This document shows, piece after piece, positions 1 through 9,150 of a DNA stretch of 64,000 nt (positions within the stretch are counted from its first letter, which is position 1; every line of letters starts with the position of its first letter). A model generated the notes under the pieces. The model did not search any database. It had not been told where the DNA came from and saw only the letters and a program-made list of their open reading frames with translations. The stretch is from Sulfobacillus sp. (lineage in GTDB: Bacteria; Bacillota; Sulfobacillia; Sulfobacillales; Sulfobacillaceae): contig DAHWKJ010000030.1 in the NCBI GenBank assembly GCA_027343695.1, positions 1-64,000 on the forward strand, read 5' to 3'. The position numbers and the translations under genes were made by a program.

Positions 1-1
1 G

Positions 2-139
2 ATGCTTGAGCACGTGAGAGAAGTTGCGAGGAATCTACTCGAAAAGGATCCGGGTTTAGTTCGTGCGGAACATGAGATCCTTCGTCACTGGGTAGATGCG
101 GCATTGCAACAAGGCGAGCCAGGCCAGGTACTCCACTAA
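2..139 (+). CDS. recG: 3' end of a RecG-like ATP-dependent DNA helicase (partial)
   Basis: The frame is open from the window edge and stops with TAA at 137-139, giving 45 residues. The tail has the pattern A-R-x-L-L-E-K-D-P-G-L followed by E-H-x-I-L-R, which resembles the extreme C-terminus of RecG, the helicase that remodels branched DNA at stalled forks. No motor motifs are visible because the rest lies outside the window, so the family assignment rests on this short tail and on the gene ending just before an independent promoter. Confidence 0.5.
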   Translation: MLEHVREVARNLLEKDPGLVRAEHEILRHWVDAALQQGEPGQVLH

Positions 140-179
140 ACCGTTCAAAAATGCTACCCAAATTATCGCAATATGCGCG

Positions 180-208
180 TTGACAGCGTCGCGACTAATC
201 ACTATACT
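180..208 (+). promoter_or_regulatory. sigma-A promoter of the trp operon
   Basis: TTGACA at 180-185 and TATACT at 203-208 are separated by 17 bases, a near-consensus housekeeping promoter. Transcription would begin near 215, immediately upstream of the T-box leader. Confidence 0.85.
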
Positions 209-214
209 GTTTTC

Positions 215-490
215 AATTGAATGGATCTGCGATGAGTGGGAAGAGTACCACTGCAAAGTCTCCCCAGCGAGCCGATAACGGTGAAAGATCGGCGAGACCG
301 ACCATTGGGAATGGACCCATGAGCTGCCAACCGAAATAATTGTAGGCTTGGCCGGATTCTTCCACCGTTATTCTGGAAGACAATATCGGATTCGTCCTGT
401 ATTGTATGAGAGAGACTCGTAAGAGTCTAATCAGGGTGGTACCGCGGAGTAACCTTCGTCCCTAGGTGGGAGGAAGGTATTTTTATTTTT
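215..490 (+). promoter_or_regulatory. Trp-specific T-box leader
   Basis: The leader ends in the T-box core AGGGTGGTACCGCGG at 433-447, whose TGGT pairs with the free NCCA end of an uncharged tRNA. The stem I region (about 225-335) has the expected loop elements, and the 3' side contains GAA-TGG-ACC, the usual context of a specifier codon. TGG at 312-314 therefore reads tRNA-Trp. Uncharged tRNA-Trp would stabilise the antiterminator and allow transcription into trpE. The specifier agrees with the downstream genes. Confidence 0.92.
452..490 (+). terminator. T-box-controlled intrinsic terminator before trpE
   Basis: ACCTTC (452-457) pairs with GAAGGT (473-478) and the inner GTCCC pairs with the GGGAG side. 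A T-rich run follows at 480-490. The 5' arm lies just after the T-box core, the usual overlap for the antiterminator/terminator choice. Confidence 0.85.
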
Positions 491-503
491 GCGGAGGGAA
501 ATC

Positions 504-1952
504 ATGGGATTTTTTGAGGCAAGCGGAGGTATGGACGTTTGGGATGGTGGCACTGGTTCTTATGTCGCTGTCGTGCAGCGTTATATAGTTGATCAAATTA
601 CGCCGATTTCAGCATTTTTGCGATTGAGACCCTTCGGGGCCCATACCTTGTTGGAAAGTGTTGAAGGTGACGAAAAGATTGCGCGTTTTTCTTTCATCGG
701 CATCGGAGAATGGGCGAGATTGCTCGAAGCGGATGGGCAAGCCGTGTTGGTCGGGCCGGAGGGAACCCAACTCGCGGATGACCCCTTGATTCTTTTGCGG
801 CAACAGGCTTTAAGGCAACGTATTGAAGTCCCCGCGTCTATAGAGCTACCTTTTTCTGGGGGGGCCATCGGCTATTTTGGTTATGAATGGGTTCGGCGAC
901 TGGAAAAGCTTCCCCGACGCCATGCCAAACGCGGGCCGGATTGGGAGTGGGTGTGGCCCAAGGCTGTGGTGGCGTTCGACCATGCCCGTCACCAAGTAAC
1001 GGTGATTGTAGAAAGTGCCCGAGAGCAAGTCGATCAAGCTAAGACGCGTCTTCAAATGCTGGTCGAGGGATTGCGTCAGCCGCTGATGTTGGCAGAACCT
1101 CGGGTGCAACGGGTGGGACCCGTCGTGCCTAACCTCGATCGGGATCACTATGACCAAATGATCTTGCGTGCTAAGGAGCATATCGTGGCAGGGGACATTT
1201 TTCAGGTGGTACTGTCCCAAAGTCTTTCGACGGACATCGTCGGGGATCCCTTTAACCTGTATCGCAAGTTGCGTCATATTAATCCCTCACCGTATCTGTT
1301 CTATCTCGAAACACCGCGTCGAACGTTGGTGGGAGCGTCCCCTGAAGCATTGGTCCGGGTAAAGAATGGTGTGGTGAGTAATCGGCCGATTGCGGGAACT
1401 AGACCGCGAGGCAAATCCCCCCAGGAAGACCAATCACTCTGGGAAGAACTGATTGAGGATCCCAAAGAACGAGCCGAACACGTGATGTTAGTGGATTTGG
1501 CGCGTAACGATTTAGGGCGGGTCTCCGAGTATGGCACCATCGAGGTCACCGAGTTTATGCAACAAGAGCGATACTCCCATGTAATGCACATTGTCTCGGA
1601 AGTTCAAGGGCATTTGATCCCGGACCGTGATGCACTAGATGCGCTGGCTGCATCGTTTCCAGCCGGGACCTTAACCGGCGCGCCCAAGATTCGGGCTATG
1701 GAACTGATTGAGGAATTGGAACCCAGCGCTCGGGGTACTTATGGGGGCGTGGTGGGGTATTTTGCGCACTCGGGAGATCTGGATACCTGTATCACCATTC
1801 GGACCTTGGATATCGCAGATGGGCACGTCATTGTCCAAGCGGGAGGCGGTATCGTTGCCGATTCGAACGTGGATCGGGAGTTTCAAGAATCCTTGAACAA
1901 GGCGAGTGCGGCCTTGTCGGTTTTGGAGCCTGGCGGGGAGGAATGGCTGTGA
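504..1952 (+). CDS. trpE: anthranilate synthase component I
   Basis: TrpE converts chorismate and ammonia or glutamine nitrogen to anthranilate, the first step of tryptophan synthesis, working with TrpG. The 482-residue protein has the LLES motif (about 49-52) associated with tryptophan feedback binding, and the chorismate-binding core with GDIFQVVLSQ, RPIAGTRPRG, DLARNDLGRV and TGAPKIRAMELI. ATG 504 is preferred over an upstream in-frame TTG at 489 because the Shine-Dalgarno GGAGG lies at 493-497, between the two. It is the first gene after the Trp T-box and overlaps trpG by 10 bases. Confidence 0.96.
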   Translation: MGFFEASGGMDVWDGGTGSYVAVVQRYIVDQITPISAFLRLRPFGAHTLLESVEGDEKIARFSFIGIGEWARLLEADGQAVLVGPEGTQLADDPLILLRQQALRQRIEVPASIELPFSGGAIGYFGYEWVRRLEKLPRRHAKRGPDWEWVWPKAVVAFDHARHQVTVIVESAREQVDQAKTRLQMLVEGLRQPLMLAEPRVQRVGPVVPNLDRDHYDQMILRAKEHIVAGDIFQVVLSQSLSTDIVGDPFNLYRKLRHINPSPYLFYLETPRRTLVGASPEALVRVKNGVVSNRPIAGTRPRGKSPQEDQSLWEELIEDPKERAEHVMLVDLARNDLGRVSEYGTIEVTEFMQQERYSHVMHIVSEVQGHLIPDRDALDALAASFPAGTLTGAPKIRAMELIEELEPSARGTYGGVVGYFAHSGDLDTCITIRTLDIADGHVIVQAGGGIVADSNVDREFQESLNKASAALSVLEPGGEEWL

Positions 1953-2539
1953 TTTTGGTCATCGATAACTACGACTCGTTTACGTTTAACTTGGTGCAAT
2001 ATCTTGGAATGTTGGACCAGGACGTGGTGGTGGTGCGAAACGATGAAGTCATGGTGGACCAGATCCGGTCCCTCGGTCCCCAGCAAATTGTCATTTCTCC
2101 GGGACCGGGACGACCTGAGGACGCGGGGATGGTCGTGGACCTAATTCAACGTCTCGGGTCAGAAATTCCTCTTTTAGGAGTGTGCCTCGGCCACCAAGCC
2201 ATCGGAGTCGCCTACGGTGGCCAAGTAGTGCCCGCGGTCCGTTTGATGCATGGCAAAGAGGATCGTATCCATCACGATGGGAGCGGAATCTTAGCCGGCA
2301 TCCCCCAAGATTTTTTAGCGGGCCGGTATCACTCGCTTGCTATTGAGGTAGATCCCAAAGGACCTCTGGCAATTACTGCAAAGAGCGATGATGGAACCAT
2401 CATGGCGGTGTCGCATCGTCGTTTTCCGGTTTTTGGGATTCAGTTCCATCCCGAATCGATTTTGACTCCAGATGGCATGCAAATCCTTCGGAATTTTGTG
2501 ACCCTGCCGAGCCTTCGATTTGCTGCGGGCCAAAAATAG
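1943..2539 (+). CDS. trpG: anthranilate synthase glutamine amidotransferase subunit
   Basis: This class I glutamine amidotransferase supplies ammonia to TrpE. The 198-residue protein shows the nucleophile in LLGVCLGHQ (Cys81), the His/Glu pair in FHPES (169-171) and the early DNYDSFT motif. ATG 1943 follows a GGGGAGG site inside the end of trpE. TrpG of this type can also serve PabB for folate synthesis. No second amidotransferase is present here, so a dual role cannot be excluded. Confidence 0.95.
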   Translation: MAVILVIDNYDSFTFNLVQYLGMLDQDVVVVRNDEVMVDQIRSLGPQQIVISPGPGRPEDAGMVVDLIQRLGSEIPLLGVCLGHQAIGVAYGGQVVPAVRLMHGKEDRIHHDGSGILAGIPQDFLAGRYHSLAIEVDPKGPLAITAKSDDGTIMAVSHRRFPVFGIQFHPESILTPDGMQILRNFVTLPSLRFAAGQK

Positions 2540-2575
2540 CGTACAACACTGTGACAGAGGGAGAGGACGCCGCCG

Positions 2576-3607
2576 ATGATTGACCAAATTGGAGTGGACT
2601 TGCAAAAACTCAGCGAAGGACATCGTCTTTCGGAATACGAGGCCTATCGCTTGATGGACGCCATCATGAGTGGAACTGTCAGTGCGGTCAAGCTCGCCGG
2701 GATTTTGATGGCAATGCGGGTGCGAGGCGAAACGATTGATGAGTTAACCGGTTTTGCCCGAGCCATGCGGGATCATGCGATCAAGGTTCCCGTGACACGG
2801 CGCCCGGTGTTAGACACTTGTGGTACCGGGGGGGATCGGTCCTATTCCTTCAATGTCTCTACGGTGTCGGCGTTGGTGGTTGCGGGAGCCGGGGTCGCAG
2901 TGGCGAAACATGGGAATCGGTCTGCGACCTCTAAAAGTGGGAGTGCGGATCTTTTGGAGGCGCTCGGTGTACCCATTACCCAGGATCCGGCAACCGTCGC
3001 ACGTTCGATCGATGAAGTGGGATTTGGATTCTTATTCGCGCAACAAGTCCATACCTCGATGCGCCATGCCGCCGAGACTCGGCGCGAACTGGGGGTGCGT
3101 ACGGTGTTTAATGTGTTGGGACCGTTAACGAACCCCGTCAATCCTGAACGCCAACTGTTAGGGGTGTTTAGTCCTGACTGGGTGAAACCGATGACGGAGG
3201 TGTTGGCCCGGCTCGGAACGGACCATGCCCTGGTAGTACATGGGGATGGTGGCCTGGATGAAGTGTCTTTGTCCGGTCCAACCCAGTATGGTGCCGTCGA
3301 CAGAGGGATGGTCAGCTATGGAATACTAGATCCCGACGATCTGAGACTGCCACGTTATCCTAAAGAGGCCATTGTCGGCGGCGATCCCGCTACCAATGCT
3401 GAAATTTGTCGTGAGGTTCTAAAAGGGGTGCCCAGTCCTTATCTCGATATGGTTTTAGCCAACGCCGGAGTGGCTCTCTTTGCAGCACGGGCAGCCTCCA
3501 AACTATCCGAAGGAGTGGCGCTGGCGCGTGAGGCTATTGCATCCGGCCGTGCAGAAGCGGTATTGCATCGGTTAATCACCGAAGGCCCCAAGGTCGAAGA
3601 AGCCTAA
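2576..3607 (+). CDS. trpD: anthranilate phosphoribosyltransferase
   Basis: TrpD transfers phosphoribose from PRPP to anthranilate. The 343-residue product has the glycine-rich DTCGTGGDRSYSFNVST segment that binds PRPP and magnesium, followed by KHGNRSATSKSGSADLLEALG. The N-terminal helical domain is complete and the length is normal for the family. A GAGAGG site precedes ATG 2576. It follows trpG after 36 bases in the trp operon. Confidence 0.96.
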   Translation: MIDQIGVDLQKLSEGHRLSEYEAYRLMDAIMSGTVSAVKLAGILMAMRVRGETIDELTGFARAMRDHAIKVPVTRRPVLDTCGTGGDRSYSFNVSTVSALVVAGAGVAVAKHGNRSATSKSGSADLLEALGVPITQDPATVARSIDEVGFGFLFAQQVHTSMRHAAETRRELGVRTVFNVLGPLTNPVNPERQLLGVFSPDWVKPMTEVLARLGTDHALVVHGDGGLDEVSLSGPTQYGAVDRGMVSYGILDPDDLRLPRYPKEAIVGGDPATNAEICREVLKGVPSPYLDMVLANAGVALFAARAASKLSEGVALAREAIASGRAEAVLHRLITEGPKVEEA

Positions 3608-3632
3608 AAATAGAAAGGAGTGGTCCGATTCC

Positions 3633-4409
3633 ATGTTCTTGGAAGACATTGTTACGGCAGTGGATGAACGGGTCAAACGCCTGCAATCTGTGGAGACCTA
3701 CTTAATCAACCGCGCACAAATGATGCCGCCGGTGAGGTCTTTGTCGGCTGCGTTGCAGCACCGGGAGTCCAGCATCAGGGTCATTGCCGAGTGTAAGCAT
3801 CGTTCTCCTTCCAAAGGATGGCTTACGGAGTCATACGATCCAATCCGGCAGGCTCAGTCGTATGAGGCGACCGGCGCGGCGGCCATTTCGGTCCTCACTG
3901 AGCCCCATTTCTTCGCCGGAGAACTGGAGCACCTCATGGCGGTTCGGGAATCCGTAAGAGTGCCGGTGCTGCGCAAGGATTTCGTTCGAGATCCGGTCCA
4001 ACTGTATCAAAGCCGTGCTGCGGGGGCTGACGCGGTGCTTTTAATTGTACGGATTATTGAGGACCGCAACCGGCTTCGTGACCTTTGGCAGACGGCATCG
4101 GCACTGGGGCTTGAGGCCCTGGTGGAAGTCCATGCCATGGCCGAAGTGGAGGCGGCGTTGGAGGTCGGGGCCCATATTGTGGGGGTCAACAATCGGGACT
4201 TGGACACCTTTGAGACGCGGTTGGAATTATCTCAGGAGGCGGCCAAGTTATTGCCGGCGTCGGTCGTCAAGGTCGCCGAAAGTGGGATTCGAACCATAGA
4301 AGATGCCATCAATCTTGCTGCCGTCGGGTATGATGCCCTGCTGGTCGGAGAGTCTTTGATGCGGGGAGGTTTATCGTTACGGGAGTTAAGTCATGCCTCC
4401 CATAGTTAA
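3633..4409 (+). CDS. trpC: indole-3-glycerol phosphate synthase
   Basis: TrpC closes the indole ring from CdRP with loss of carbon dioxide. The 258-residue TIM-barrel protein shows ECKHRSPSKG (catalytic Lys), VLRKDFVRD, GVNNRDLDTFE and VAESGIRT in the expected order. AAAGGAG lies upstream of ATG 3633. It is a single-function TrpC, not fused to TrpF, and overlaps trpF by 17 bases. Confidence 0.96.
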   Translation: MFLEDIVTAVDERVKRLQSVETYLINRAQMMPPVRSLSAALQHRESSIRVIAECKHRSPSKGWLTESYDPIRQAQSYEATGAAAISVLTEPHFFAGELEHLMAVRESVRVPVLRKDFVRDPVQLYQSRAAGADAVLLIVRIIEDRNRLRDLWQTASALGLEALVEVHAMAEVEAALEVGAHIVGVNNRDLDTFETRLELSQEAAKLLPASVVKVAESGIRTIEDAINLAAVGYDALLVGESLMRGGLSLRELSHASHS

Positions 4410-4953
4410 AATTTGTGGAATTCAGGACCCTGGCATGGCGGAGTGGAGCTTTTCGCAAGGGGCTGACTTCGTGGGGTTGGTTTTGGCCCCGAGCCGTCGG
4501 CAACTTAGCATCAAACAAGCGCAAGCGATTGTGAGGGCAGTGCCAGGAAAATACGTTGCCGTGGTGTGGGCGCCGGAGCCCACCGAATTGGACGAAATTT
4601 TCTCAGAATTGGAAGTCGTGGCAGTCCAGCATCATGGGAGCCGTGCGTTCGATTGGATTGAGACTACTCATGCTGCCAATCGACTGGCGATTGCGACCGA
4701 CCTCGATCCGCGGGCCGATATCGTCTTGCTCGATGGGATAGAGCCGGGTAGTGGACAGGCCCGCGACTGGCAGAGGCCAGACTGGCATCGCCCGGTATGG
4801 TTAGCGGGCGGTCTTAATCCACACAACGTGGGATTCGTGGTGCGAGAACTTCATCCGGATGGGGTAGATGTTTCCTCAGGTGTGGAGAGTGGAGGCAGTA
4901 AGAATCGGGCGTTAATCGGCCAGTTTGTCAGGGAGGCGAAGCAATGGCTATGA
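4393..4953 (+). CDS. trpF: phosphoribosylanthranilate isomerase
   Basis: TrpF isomerises PRA to CdRP. The 186-residue protein keeps the N-terminal KICG motif with the catalytic Cys, the GLNPHNV phosphate-binding turn and DVSSGVE near the C-terminus. It is somewhat shorter than the common length of about 200 residues, but no barrel strand is obviously missing. It starts inside trpC and overlaps trpB by 10 bases, so translation is probably coupled along the three genes. Confidence 0.94.
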   Translation: MPPIVKICGIQDPGMAEWSFSQGADFVGLVLAPSRRQLSIKQAQAIVRAVPGKYVAVVWAPEPTELDEIFSELEVVAVQHHGSRAFDWIETTHAANRLAIATDLDPRADIVLLDGIEPGSGQARDWQRPDWHRPVWLAGGLNPHNVGFVVRELHPDGVDVSSGVESGGSKNRALIGQFVREAKQWL

Positions 4954-6155
4954 TGAAATCGGTACCAGATATACACGGCCGTTTTGGACGATTCGGAGGA
5001 CAGTATGTGCCGGAAACATTGATGCCGGCGCTCGATGAGCTTACCCGGGCTTATCGGGAAGCCAAAGTGGATCGCGCGTTTCATCACGAATGGATGGGCC
5101 TATTGAAAGAGTACGTGGGGCGCCCTACGGCACTCAGGCAGGCCTTTCGTATGTCGGAACAGTTAGGATTCCCGGTCTATCTTAAGCGCGAAGATCTGAA
5201 TCATACGGGGGCCCACAAGATCAACAATACGATGGGACAAGTGCTGTTAGCCAAACGCATGGGCAAGCACCGTATCATTGCAGAGACCGGGGCGGGGCAA
5301 CATGGCGTGGCAACGGCCACGGCAGCGGCGTTGTTTGGCTTGCACGCGGAAATCTATATGGGCGAAGAAGATGTCAAGCGCCAAGCCCTGAACGTATACC
5401 GAATGAAATTATTAGGCGCCGAGGTCCATGCGGTGCATTCGGGAACTCGTACGCTTAAAGATGCGACTAATGAAGCAATTCGTGACTGGGTGACCAACGT
5501 GCGCGACACGTTTTATGTCATTGGCTCGGTCGTTGGTCCGCATCCGTACCCGATGATGGTTCGAGATTTTCAATCGATTATCGGCCGCGAAGCGCGACGT
5601 CAGTTTCGTCATTTAACGGGGGGGTTGCCGAGTCATATCGTGGCACCCGTGGGTGGCGGTTCTAACTCGATGGGGATCTTCTACGCATTTCGGAATGATC
5701 CCGTATCCCTCGTGGGGATAGAGGCTGCTGGAGATGGTGTGGAAACGGGGCGGCATGCGGCGACGATTACAATGGCCGAGCCTGGGATCTTACATGGGAG
5801 TCTCAGTTATCTATTACAGGATGAAGATGGACAAATCCAACCCGCTCACTCCATTTCTGCCGGACTTGACTACCCGGGAGTTGGACCTGAACATGCCTAC
5901 CTCCATGATGTGGGCAGAGCGCGTTATGAGTCGATTACGGATCGACAGGCCCTTGCGGCGTTTCATCGGTTAGCAGAGTGGGAAGGGATTATCCCGGCAC
6001 TAGAAAGTGCCCACGCAGTCGCGTGGGTGATCCAAGAGCGTGACGCACTGTCTCGCCAAGGGGCTAAAGTTCTGATTAATTTGTCGGGACGCGGCGACAA
6101 AGATGTGGATGCGGTCGCGACTTATGAGGAGGGGATCGCGCGTGATGACGGCTAA
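4944..6155 (+). CDS. trpB: tryptophan synthase beta chain
   Basis: TrpB condenses indole with serine using PLP. The 403-residue protein has the N-terminal [19 protein letters not shown], the PLP lysine in [13 protein letters not shown], the phosphate-binding GGGSNSMG and the ESAHA segment. This is the canonical TrpB1 form, consistent with its place directly ahead of trpA. A GGGAGG site lies just before ATG 4944 within trpF. Confidence 0.97.
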   Translation: MAMMKSVPDIHGRFGRFGGQYVPETLMPALDELTRAYREAKVDRAFHHEWMGLLKEYVGRPTALRQAFRMSEQLGFPVYLKREDLNHTGAHKINNTMGQVLLAKRMGKHRIIAETGAGQHGVATATAAALFGLHAEIYMGEEDVKRQALNVYRMKLLGAEVHAVHSGTRTLKDATNEAIRDWVTNVRDTFYVIGSVVGPHPYPMMVRDFQSIIGREARRQFRHLTGGLPSHIVAPVGGGSNSMGIFYAFRNDPVSLVGIEAAGDGVETGRHAATITMAEPGILHGSLSYLLQDEDGQIQPAHSISAGLDYPGVGPEHAYLHDVGRARYESITDRQALAAFHRLAEWEGIIPALESAHAVAWVIQERDALSRQGAKVLINLSGRGDKDVDAVATYEEGIARDDG

Positions 6156-6939
6156 CACGGCGATACGGAACGCTTTTGAGCGGGCGCGGCATGAGCATCG
6201 AGCGGCATTGATTCCCTATATTACGGCCGGGTATCCCAGCCTCGATCACCTGGAACCATTGGTGCAGGCGCTGGAGGCCGGAGGCGCGGACCTGATTGAA
6301 ATAGGGGTGCCATTTTCGGACCCCCTGGCCGACGGGCCCATCTTGCAACAGGCGGCGACCGAGGCCCTAGCAGCCGGAGTGAAGGTGCAACAAATATTGG
6401 ATCGGGTGGCGGCGCTGAGGGTATCTGTGCCCTTGGTCTTCTTGACCTATGTAAATCCGATCTATCGACGTGGCATTGAGCGTTTTATTGAGGACAGTCA
6501 TCGATCCGGGATACAGGGCTTGATTGTGCCTGATTGGCCATGGGTTGAAATGCGAGAAGCAGCGAAAGTTTCGAAGCGTCATCGCGTTGCGATGATTCCG
6601 TTCGTGGCTCCGACTTCAACCGATGCCCACCTTCATAACATCCGGAGCGCCGAAGGCTTTGTCTATACGGTATCGGTCACGGGAGTCACTGGTGCCCGCA
6701 CGCATCTGGACCAGGGCGTTGGCGGTTTGGTGGCTAGAATTCGAGAACAGGTGAAGATTCCCATTGCGGTAGGTTTTGGAATTTCCACCCCGGAACAAGC
6801 CCGGGAAACCGGGAAAGTGGCTGATGGAGTAATCGTGGGCAGCGCTCTCGTCAAAGTGATAAGAGATCACCCAGATAATCCGATAGAGGCTGCGCAAGCA
6901 TTTGTCGGTTCATTTCGAAACGCCTTAGAAACTAAATAG
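6142..6939 (+). CDS. trpA: tryptophan synthase alpha chain
   Basis: TrpA cleaves indole-3-glycerol phosphate and channels indole to TrpB. The 265-residue TIM barrel shows [16 protein letters not shown] with the catalytic Glu and Asp, [19 protein letters not shown], and the phosphate-binding GFGIST and GSALVK. GTG 6142 lies 9 bases after AGGAGG (6127-6132); ATG 6145 one codon later is equally possible. It overlaps trpB by 14 bases and ends the trp operon, only 9 bases before the next promoter. Confidence 0.95.
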   Translation: MMTANTAIRNAFERARHEHRAALIPYITAGYPSLDHLEPLVQALEAGGADLIEIGVPFSDPLADGPILQQAATEALAAGVKVQQILDRVAALRVSVPLVFLTYVNPIYRRGIERFIEDSHRSGIQGLIVPDWPWVEMREAAKVSKRHRVAMIPFVAPTSTDAHLHNIRSAEGFVYTVSVTGVTGARTHLDQGVGGLVARIREQVKIPIAVGFGISTPEQARETGKVADGVIVGSALVKVIRDHPDNPIEAAQAFVGSFRNALETK

Positions 6940-6948
6940 ACGAAGGTC

Positions 6949-6977
6949 TTGACACGCCGTCACACGCGCGGTATCAT
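6949..6977 (+). promoter_or_regulatory. sigma-A promoter of aroF-tyrA-aroA
   Basis: TTGACA at 6949-6954 and TATCAT at 6972-6977 are 17 bases apart. The start of transcription near 6984 precedes the second T-box. It sits immediately after the trpA stop codon, so the aromatic supercluster has two separately controlled transcripts. Confidence 0.82.
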
Positions 6978-6983
6978 GCGGGA

Positions 6984-7262
6984 AATATCATCGACCCAAA
7001 GTGATGATCGGGAAGAAACCAGAGCCCTAGGAGTTACAGAGAATCGACGATTGGTGGAAGTCGACACCCTAACACTGGAATTATACCCCCGAGAACGTGC
7101 ATCGAACCCCATAGTGGGCAGTAGAGAATCCGGATTCCATCCGTTATTGTGGAGCGACGGTGATAGCTGTCGACTGAGGGGTCAAGCCAATGCTTGATCA
7201 CTAGGGTGGTACCGCGGAGAGAAGGCCTTCGTCCCTAAGCTTTAGGGATGAGGGCCTTTACG
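6984..7262 (+). promoter_or_regulatory. Tyr-specific T-box leader
   Basis: The core AGGGTGGTACCGCGG recurs at 7203-7217. Upstream, the specifier region reads GGAAT-TAT-ACC, placing TAT (7082-7084) before ACC; the neighbouring register gives TAC, so both readings specify tyrosine. The leader precedes the DAHP synthase gene and a prephenate dehydrogenase, consistent with tyrosine sensing. The exact specifier register is my inference from the GAA-NNN-ACC context. Confidence 0.85.
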
Positions 7263-7268
7263 CGTTTT
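7222..7268 (+). terminator. T-box-controlled intrinsic terminator before aroF
   Basis: AAGGCCTTCGTCCCTAA and TTAGGGATGAGGGCCTT form a long stem (about 7222-7258). The following T run is short (TTT, then TTTT after a four-base break), so termination may be weaker than at the trp T-box. Confidence 0.7.
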
Positions 7269-7306
7269 AATAAGACAGGCAAGCACTAAAAAAAGGCGGG
7301 ATTGTC

Positions 7307-8317
7307 GTGATCATTGTAATGTCAAAAAACGCGAGTACCGATGATATCGATGCGGTTACCACGCGCTTAAAGGCCGAAGGATTTCAAGTTCACCTGTCCC
7401 AAGGAGTGGAACGCACCATTATTGGGGTGATTGGTGAACGTACCGAGGAGGTCGTGAGATTGGGGTCGATGCAAGCCGTAGAACAAGTCGTGCCGGTACG
7501 ACGGCCATACAAATTGGTGAGCCGTGACTTTCAACCGGAAAATACGGTGGTCCGGGTGGGTCCGGTGGAGTTTGGGACCGATAAAGCGGTGATTATCGCA
7601 GGACCATGTGCGGTTGAGAGCCGAGAGCAAGTTATGGAGGCGGCAGCGGCGGTTCATCGGATGGGAATTCCGGTACTGCGGGGTGGAGCTTATAAGCCGC
7701 GGACTTCACCATACAGTTTTCAGGGCATGGGTCTCGATGGGCTAAAAATTTTAGCTGAAGCCCGTGAGCGGTATGGCCTAATGATCGTGACCGAGGCGGT
7801 GGATCATGAGAGCTTAAGAAACGTCGCAGAATGGGCCGATATCGTGCAAATAGGGGCTCGTAACATGCAGAACTTTGAATTGCTAAAGGCTGTGGGCCAA
7901 ACCGGCAAGCCCGTATTACTCAAGCGGGGAATCGCGGCCACTATCGACGAATGGTTGATGGCGGCCGAATATGTTGCCGCGCATGGGAATCCCAACATCA
8001 TTCTCTGTGAGCGAGGCATCCGGACTTACGAGCAAAAGACACGAAACACGTTAGACCTGAGTGCGATTCCGGTGGTTAAGCAAGTGTGTCATCTCCCTAT
8101 CGTGATCGATCCGTCTCATTCTACGGGTCAATGGAACTGGGTGGCCCCAATGGCTCGCGCTGGGATCGCAGCTGGCGCTGATGGACTGATTATTGAGGCA
8201 CACCCCAATCCTCAGGAAGCGTTGTCCGATGGACCGCAGAGTCTGAATTTACCACACTTGGCCGAGTTAGTGGCGTCGTTGAGCGTGGTGGCACAAGCCG
8301 TCGGCCGAACCATATGA
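7307..8317 (+). CDS. aroF: 3-deoxy-7-phosphoheptulonate synthase with N-terminal regulatory domain
   Basis: This enzyme joins PEP and erythrose 4-phosphate, the entry step of the shikimate pathway. Residues 1 to about 70 form a small ferredoxin-like domain of the type that gives aromatic feedback control in type I-beta enzymes. The catalytic barrel follows, with [38 protein letters not shown] and [11 protein letters not shown] 7307 follows an AAAAGGCGGG site. It heads the Tyr T-box transcript and overlaps tyrA by 4 bases. The symbol could equally be given as aroG. Confidence 0.94.
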   Translation: MIIVMSKNASTDDIDAVTTRLKAEGFQVHLSQGVERTIIGVIGERTEEVVRLGSMQAVEQVVPVRRPYKLVSRDFQPENTVVRVGPVEFGTDKAVIIAGPCAVESREQVMEAAAAVHRMGIPVLRGGAYKPRTSPYSFQGMGLDGLKILAEARERYGLMIVTEAVDHESLRNVAEWADIVQIGARNMQNFELLKAVGQTGKPVLLKRGIAATIDEWLMAAEYVAAHGNPNIILCERGIRTYEQKTRNTLDLSAIPVVKQVCHLPIVIDPSHSTGQWNWVAPMARAGIAAGADGLIIEAHPNPQEALSDGPQSLNLPHLAELVASLSVVAQAVGRTI

Positions 8318-9135
8318 AAGTGGGAGTCATTGGCCTGGGCCTCATTGGAGGTTCCATCGCTAAGGCTTGGCGTAAACAAGGATACACGGTATTCGGGTAC
8401 GACACCGATGTGCGGAGCTTAGGTTTGGCTATCGAAGACGGTGTTGTGGAAGACGTTCGGGATTGGACACACTGGCTCGACCTGGTGGATGAGGTGGTGG
8501 TTGCGACGCCCCTGGCGACGGTGCCGGGTTGGATTACCGCCTTGAGCGCTCGGCCTCGGCGGCGCCCGGGAATCATGGTCGAGGTGGGATCTGTGAAAGG
8601 CCCACTCATGGCGTCTCTGTATGCTCTTAAAGCCCCTTGGTCTTTCTTGTCGTTGCATCCGATGGCGGGTAAGGAGTCGCGGGGCTATGCATCGAGCCAA
8701 GCCGAACTCTTTGGGGGATATGCCTGTGCGGTGATCGATGCGCATGTCCCGACGGACGAAGATGTGATGCAACGCTGGATGCAGGTTCTGGGAACGCGGC
8801 CCGTAGTGGTAACCGCGGATACCCACGACACCATGGTTGCACAGGTAAGCCATCTCCCTTATCTGATTGCAGCAGCTTTGTTATACAGTGTAGGCGACCC
8901 GTCTGCACCGTCATTACAGTTGGCTGGCAGCGGGTTTCGTGATACCACACGAGTGGGCGCTAGCGATCCGGAATTGTGGCAAGAGATTTTAGTGGCCAAT
9001 CGCAGACCGATACAACAAGCACTCAATCAATATTCCCGTTTGTTGGAGGAGTTCTTAGACGCCCTCGAGAAAGGGGAGAGCTTGCCAGGGAAAGACATCA
9101 TCGCCCAGGTTCGGCAAGCGATCTTGAGGCAATAG
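8314..9135 (+). CDS. tyrA: prephenate dehydrogenase
   Basis: TyrA oxidises prephenate to 4-hydroxyphenylpyruvate with NAD. The 273-residue protein opens with the Rossmann motif [10 protein letters not shown]. It also has [12 protein letters not shown] in the active site region and the helical dimerisation domain with [15 protein letters not shown]. There is no C-terminal ACT domain, unlike many Bacillus TyrA proteins, so direct tyrosine inhibition may be absent and control left to the T-box and AroF. It starts at ATGA overlapping aroF. Confidence 0.93.
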   Translation: MKVGVIGLGLIGGSIAKAWRKQGYTVFGYDTDVRSLGLAIEDGVVEDVRDWTHWLDLVDEVVVATPLATVPGWITALSARPRRRPGIMVEVGSVKGPLMASLYALKAPWSFLSLHPMAGKESRGYASSQAELFGGYACAVIDAHVPTDEDVMQRWMQVLGTRPVVVTADTHDTMVAQVSHLPYLIAAALLYSVGDPSAPSLQLAGSGFRDTTRVGASDPELWQEILVANRRPIQQALNQYSRLLEEFLDALEKGESLPGKDIIAQVRQAILRQ

Positions 9136-9150
9136 GAAAGGGGTGGCCAC

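Noticed and set aside
96..278. Short frame across the recG end and the trp leader
   Set aside because: It crosses the trp promoter and T-box stem I and has no ribosome site.
6949..7197. 82-codon frame after trpA
   Set aside because: It begins at the -35 of the aroF promoter and lies in the Tyr T-box leader.
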